A DNA stretch of 6,192 nt from contig JAJYHA010000150.1 in assembly GCA_021784995.1 (NCBI GenBank), forward strand, positions 1 through 6,192, in the 5' to 3' direction. Shown here piece by piece: positions 3,979-6,192 of this stretch; position 1 is the stretch's first letter, and each line of letters begins with the position of its first letter. A program made the translations under genes and the position numbers. This DNA comes from Myxococcales bacterium (GTDB taxonomy: Bacteria > Myxococcota > Myxococcia > Myxococcales > Anaeromyxobacteraceae). The notes under the pieces were generated by a model. The model searched no databases and was not told the DNA's origin. It worked only from the letters and a program-made list of their open reading frames with translations.

Positions 3979-6192
3979 TCACCCGATCCGCGCCAGGGAG
4001 AGCCGTTCGGCCCAGCGCTCGCGGAGCGCCTCCGCCGCGAGCGCGTTCTCCGGCCGTGAGAGGTCCGGATCCTCCGCCACCAGGCCGAAGGCCTCCTCCC
4101 GCGCCTGCCCGAGGATGGCCTCGTCGCGGTACAGGTCCGCGATGTCGAGCAGCCGGTGACCCGACTGGCGGGTCCCGAGCAGCTCGCCGTAGCCGCGGAT
4201 GCGGAGGTCGGCGCGCGCGATCTCGAACCCGTCCTGCGTCTCCTCCATCACGCGCAGGCGATCGCGCGCCTCCTCGCCGGAGCCCTCCCGGTGCGCCACC
4301 AGCAGGCAGTGGCTGCGCGCCGCCCCGCGGCCGACCCGCCCCCGGAGCTGGTGGAGCTGCGAGAGGCCGAACCGCTCCGCGTGCTCCACGATCATCACGC
4401 TCGCGTTGGGCACGTCGACGCCCACCTCGACGACGGTGGTGGCCACCAGCACGGCGATCGTGCCGCCGCGGAAGGCGTCCATGGCGGCCTGCTTCTCGGC
4501 CGCCCGGAGCTTCCCGTGGACCAGGCCGACGCGGTGGGGCGCGAAGACGCGCGCCAGCTCCTCGGCGCCGCTCGTCGCGTCGGCGAGGTCGCTGGCGTCG
4601 GACTCCTCCACCAGCGGGTAGACGACGTAGGCCTGGCGCCCTGCCTCCACCTCCCGCCGCGCCAGGTCGTAGGCACGCCGGCGCTGGCCCTCGCGGAAGA
4701 CGCGCGTCTCCACCGGCGTGCGCCCCGGCGGCAGCTCGTCGATCTTCGACTGGTCGAGGTCGCCGTAGAAGGCGAGCGCCAGCGTGCGCGGGATGGGCGT
4801 GGCGGTCATCACCAGGACGTCCGGCCGGACGCCCTTGGCCACGAGGCGCGCCCGCTGCAGGACCCCGAAGCGGTGCTGCTCGTCCACCACCACCAGCCCC
4901 GGCCGCTCCAGGCCGACCTCCTCCTCGAGCAGCGCGTGCGTTCCCACGGCGATCCGGGCCCGCCCGCTGGCCGCCGCCGCCCGCGCCTCGCGCTGCGACG
5001 CGCCGCGCGTGCGGGCGCCCACCAGCGCGACCTGCACGCCGCTGCCCGCGAGCCAGCCCGCCAGCGTGCGGGCGTGCTGCTCGGCCAGGATCTCCGTGGG
5101 GGCCATGAGCACCGCCTGGTGGCCCGACCGGACGGCGAGCATCATGGCCGCGAACGCGACGGCGGTCTTGCCGCTGCCCACGTCGCCCTGCAGGAGGCGG
5201 TTCATGGGCTCGGGCCGCCCCATGTCGTCGGCGATCTCGCCCAGCGCGCGCCGCTGCGCGCCCGTGAGCGCGAAGGGCAGGAGCGCCGTCACCTCCCGCA
5301 GGCGGTCGGGCGCGACGTCGAAGGCGAGGCCGCGCTCGCGGCGCACCCCCTGGCGGCGCAGCGCCATCGCGAGTTGCAGGAAGAAGAGCTCCTCGAAGAT
5401 CAGCCGGCGAAAGGCCGGGGTGGCGCGATCGGCGGCGTGCGCGACGTCGGTGCCCGCGGGCGGGAAGTGCGCCTGGCGGATCGCTTCGCCCACGGGGAGC
5501 AGCCGGTGGCGGGCGCGGATGGCCGCCGGCAGGTCATCGGGCACCGACGGTGCGTACTCGTCGCAGAGGCGCCGCATGAGCTTCCGGAGCGCCGGGTGCT
5601 GATGGTCGGCCGGGCCCGGGTAGACCGGGACGATGCGTCCGAAGTTGGCGGAGTCGCCGGGCGCAAGCCCCTCCACCTCGGGCTGGACCATCTGGCGGCG
5701 GCCGCCGAAGCCCTCCGTGACCTTGCCGGAGACGAGGAGCGTCGTTCCGGCGCCGAACTGGCGGAGCCTCCAGGGCGGCGGGTTGAAGAAGACGAGGCCC
5801 AGCCGCCCCGTCGCGTCCGCCAGCTCGACCTCCAGCATCGGCTTCCCGCTCCGCATCCTGCGCGCGCGGGAGGCGCGGACCTGGCCGAGCGCGATCCCGG
5901 GCTCGCCCGTGCGCAGCTCCGCGATGCTGTGGACGACCGTCCGGTCCTGGTAGCCCCTGGGCCAGAACGCGAGCGCCCGCTCCACCGTCCCGTGGTCGCG
6001 ATCCTCCAGCAGCGCGCGGGGCGCCGAGTGGACGCGTGGCACGTCGGCGAGCGGCGTGCGCAGGCGAGCGCGCGCCGCTCGCCGCGCGGCCGGGTCGACC
6101 GGGGCCGTTGGGGCCGTTGGGGCCGTCGGGGCCGTCGGGGCCGTCGGGGCCGTCGGGGCGATCGAGCCCGAGGAGCCGGCGGGCCCCCGACC
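3979..6192 (-). CDS. recG: ATP-dependent DNA helicase RecG (N-terminus beyond right edge)
   Basis: RecG remodels stalled replication forks and Holliday junctions by branch migration. Numbering visible residues from base 6192: a low-complexity Ala-Pro-Thr stretch (about 12-31), the wedge/OB-fold region (about 95-165, with VFFNPPPW and LLVSGKV), then the helicase motifs. These are I GDVGSGKT (336-343), Ia APTEILAEQH (364-373), II DEQH (437-440), III TATPIPRT (463-470), V ATTVVEVGVD (584-593) and VI QLRGRVGRG (615-623). The TRG region follows, with LRIRGYGELLGTRQSG (663-678). All ATPase motifs are intact. A GTG at 6042 has been a possible start, but TPLADV just upstream aligns with the TPL..L that opens the RecG wedge region, and no stop occurs before the window edge. 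The gene therefore almost certainly starts outside. At 737 visible residues it already exceeds the usual 680-700. Confidence 0.95.
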   Translation of the reverse strand, partial: GRGPAGSSGSIAPTAPTAPTAPTAPTAPTAPVDPAARRAARARLRTPLADVPRVHSAPRALLEDRDHGTVERALAFWPRGYQDRTVVHSIAELRTGEPGIALGQVRASRARRMRSGKPMLEVELADATGRLGLVFFNPPPWRLRQFGAGTTLLVSGKVTEGFGGRRQMVQPEVEGLAPGDSANFGRIVPVYPGPADHQHPALRKLMRRLCDEYAPSVPDDLPAAIRARHRLLPVGEAIRQAHFPPAGTDVAHAADRATPAFRRLIFEELFFLQLAMALRRQGVRRERGLAFDVAPDRLREVTALLPFALTGAQRRALGEIADDMGRPEPMNRLLQGDVGSGKTAVAFAAMMLAVRSGHQAVLMAPTEILAEQHARTLAGWLAGSGVQVALVGARTRGASQREARAAAASGRARIAVGTHALLEEEVGLERPGLVVVDEQHRFGVLQRARLVAKGVRPDVLVMTATPIPRTLALAFYGDLDQSKIDELPPGRTPVETRVFREGQRRRAYDLARREVEAGRQAYVVYPLVEESDASDLADATSGAEELARVFAPHRVGLVHGKLRAAEKQAAMDAFRGGTIAVLVATTVVEVGVDVPNASVMIVEHAERFGLSQLHQLRGRVGRGAARSHCLLVAHREGSGEEARDRLRVMEETQDGFEIARADLRIRGYGELLGTRQSGHRLLDIADLYRDEAILGQAREEAFGLVAEDPDLSRPENALAAEALRERWAERLSLARIG
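6101..6163. repeat. 9-bp in-frame tandem repeat inside recG
   Basis: Six head-to-tail copies of GGGGCCGTY span 6101-6154: two ending TT, then four identical copies ending TC. A degenerate seventh, GGGGCGATC, occupies 6155-6163. On the coding (minus) strand they give Ala-Pro-Thr units ahead of the RecG wedge region. Unit length is a multiple of three, so copy-number change would lengthen or shorten this linker without a frameshift. Confidence 0.9.

Noticed and set aside
3882..5108. 408-codon plus-strand open frame opposite recG
   Set aside because: Almost entirely Arg, Pro, Ala and Gly with no domain pattern. It lies antisense to conserved RecG helicase motifs, so it is a composition artefact.

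Overview
This is a very G+C-rich window in which third codon positions are almost always G or C. It carries ordinary bacterial housekeeping genes packed tightly, mostly on the minus strand. Codon use, the gene set and the long low-complexity RecG N-terminus resemble Myxococcota, perhaps an Anaeromyxobacter-like soil bacterium. That placement is an impression from composition and protein style, not a database result. I see no tRNA, rRNA, CRISPR array, insertion sequence or phage gene.

Left part (1-892). The N-terminal 172 codons of glucose-6-phosphate isomerase (pgi) run off the left edge on the minus strand. A 144-base divergent intergenic region follows, holding the pgi ribosome binding site, a strong G+C inverted repeat and a promoter. 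That promoter is placed so that transcription of the next gene, a plus-strand 74-residue protein of unknown function, would begin at or next to its ATG. This small gene ends 6 bases from the end of the convergent minus-strand cluster.

Middle part (893-3227, minus strand). In order of transcription there are a 165-residue protein with three zinc-ribbon-type cysteine clusters, a small protein with two predicted membrane segments, a thymidylate-kinase-family protein (tmk) and a stand-alone CinA N-terminal/MoaB-like domain protein. The last three are joined by 4-base stop/start overlaps (GTGA, then ATGA), so they are almost certainly translated from one message. The kinase is intact but has threonine where the Walker A lysine should be. 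This is the most notable protein-level oddity in the window.

Right part (3292-6192, minus strand). A complete protein-L-isoaspartate O-methyltransferase (pcm) lies 66 bases downstream of RecG, the ATP-dependent branch-migration helicase. The recG reading frame stays open to the right edge and includes a 9-bp tandem repeat coding for Ala-Pro-Thr units, so its true start lies outside the window.

Three genes (662 plus; 3227 and 3912 minus) have a -10-like hexamer ending 6-7 bases before the start codon and no usable Shine-Dalgarno sequence, which suggests leaderless transcripts. There is no sign of a novel defence, mobile or biosynthetic system here. The points worth following are the lysine-less kinase, the leaderless-promoter pattern, the RecG N-terminus and the uncharacterised small proteins.
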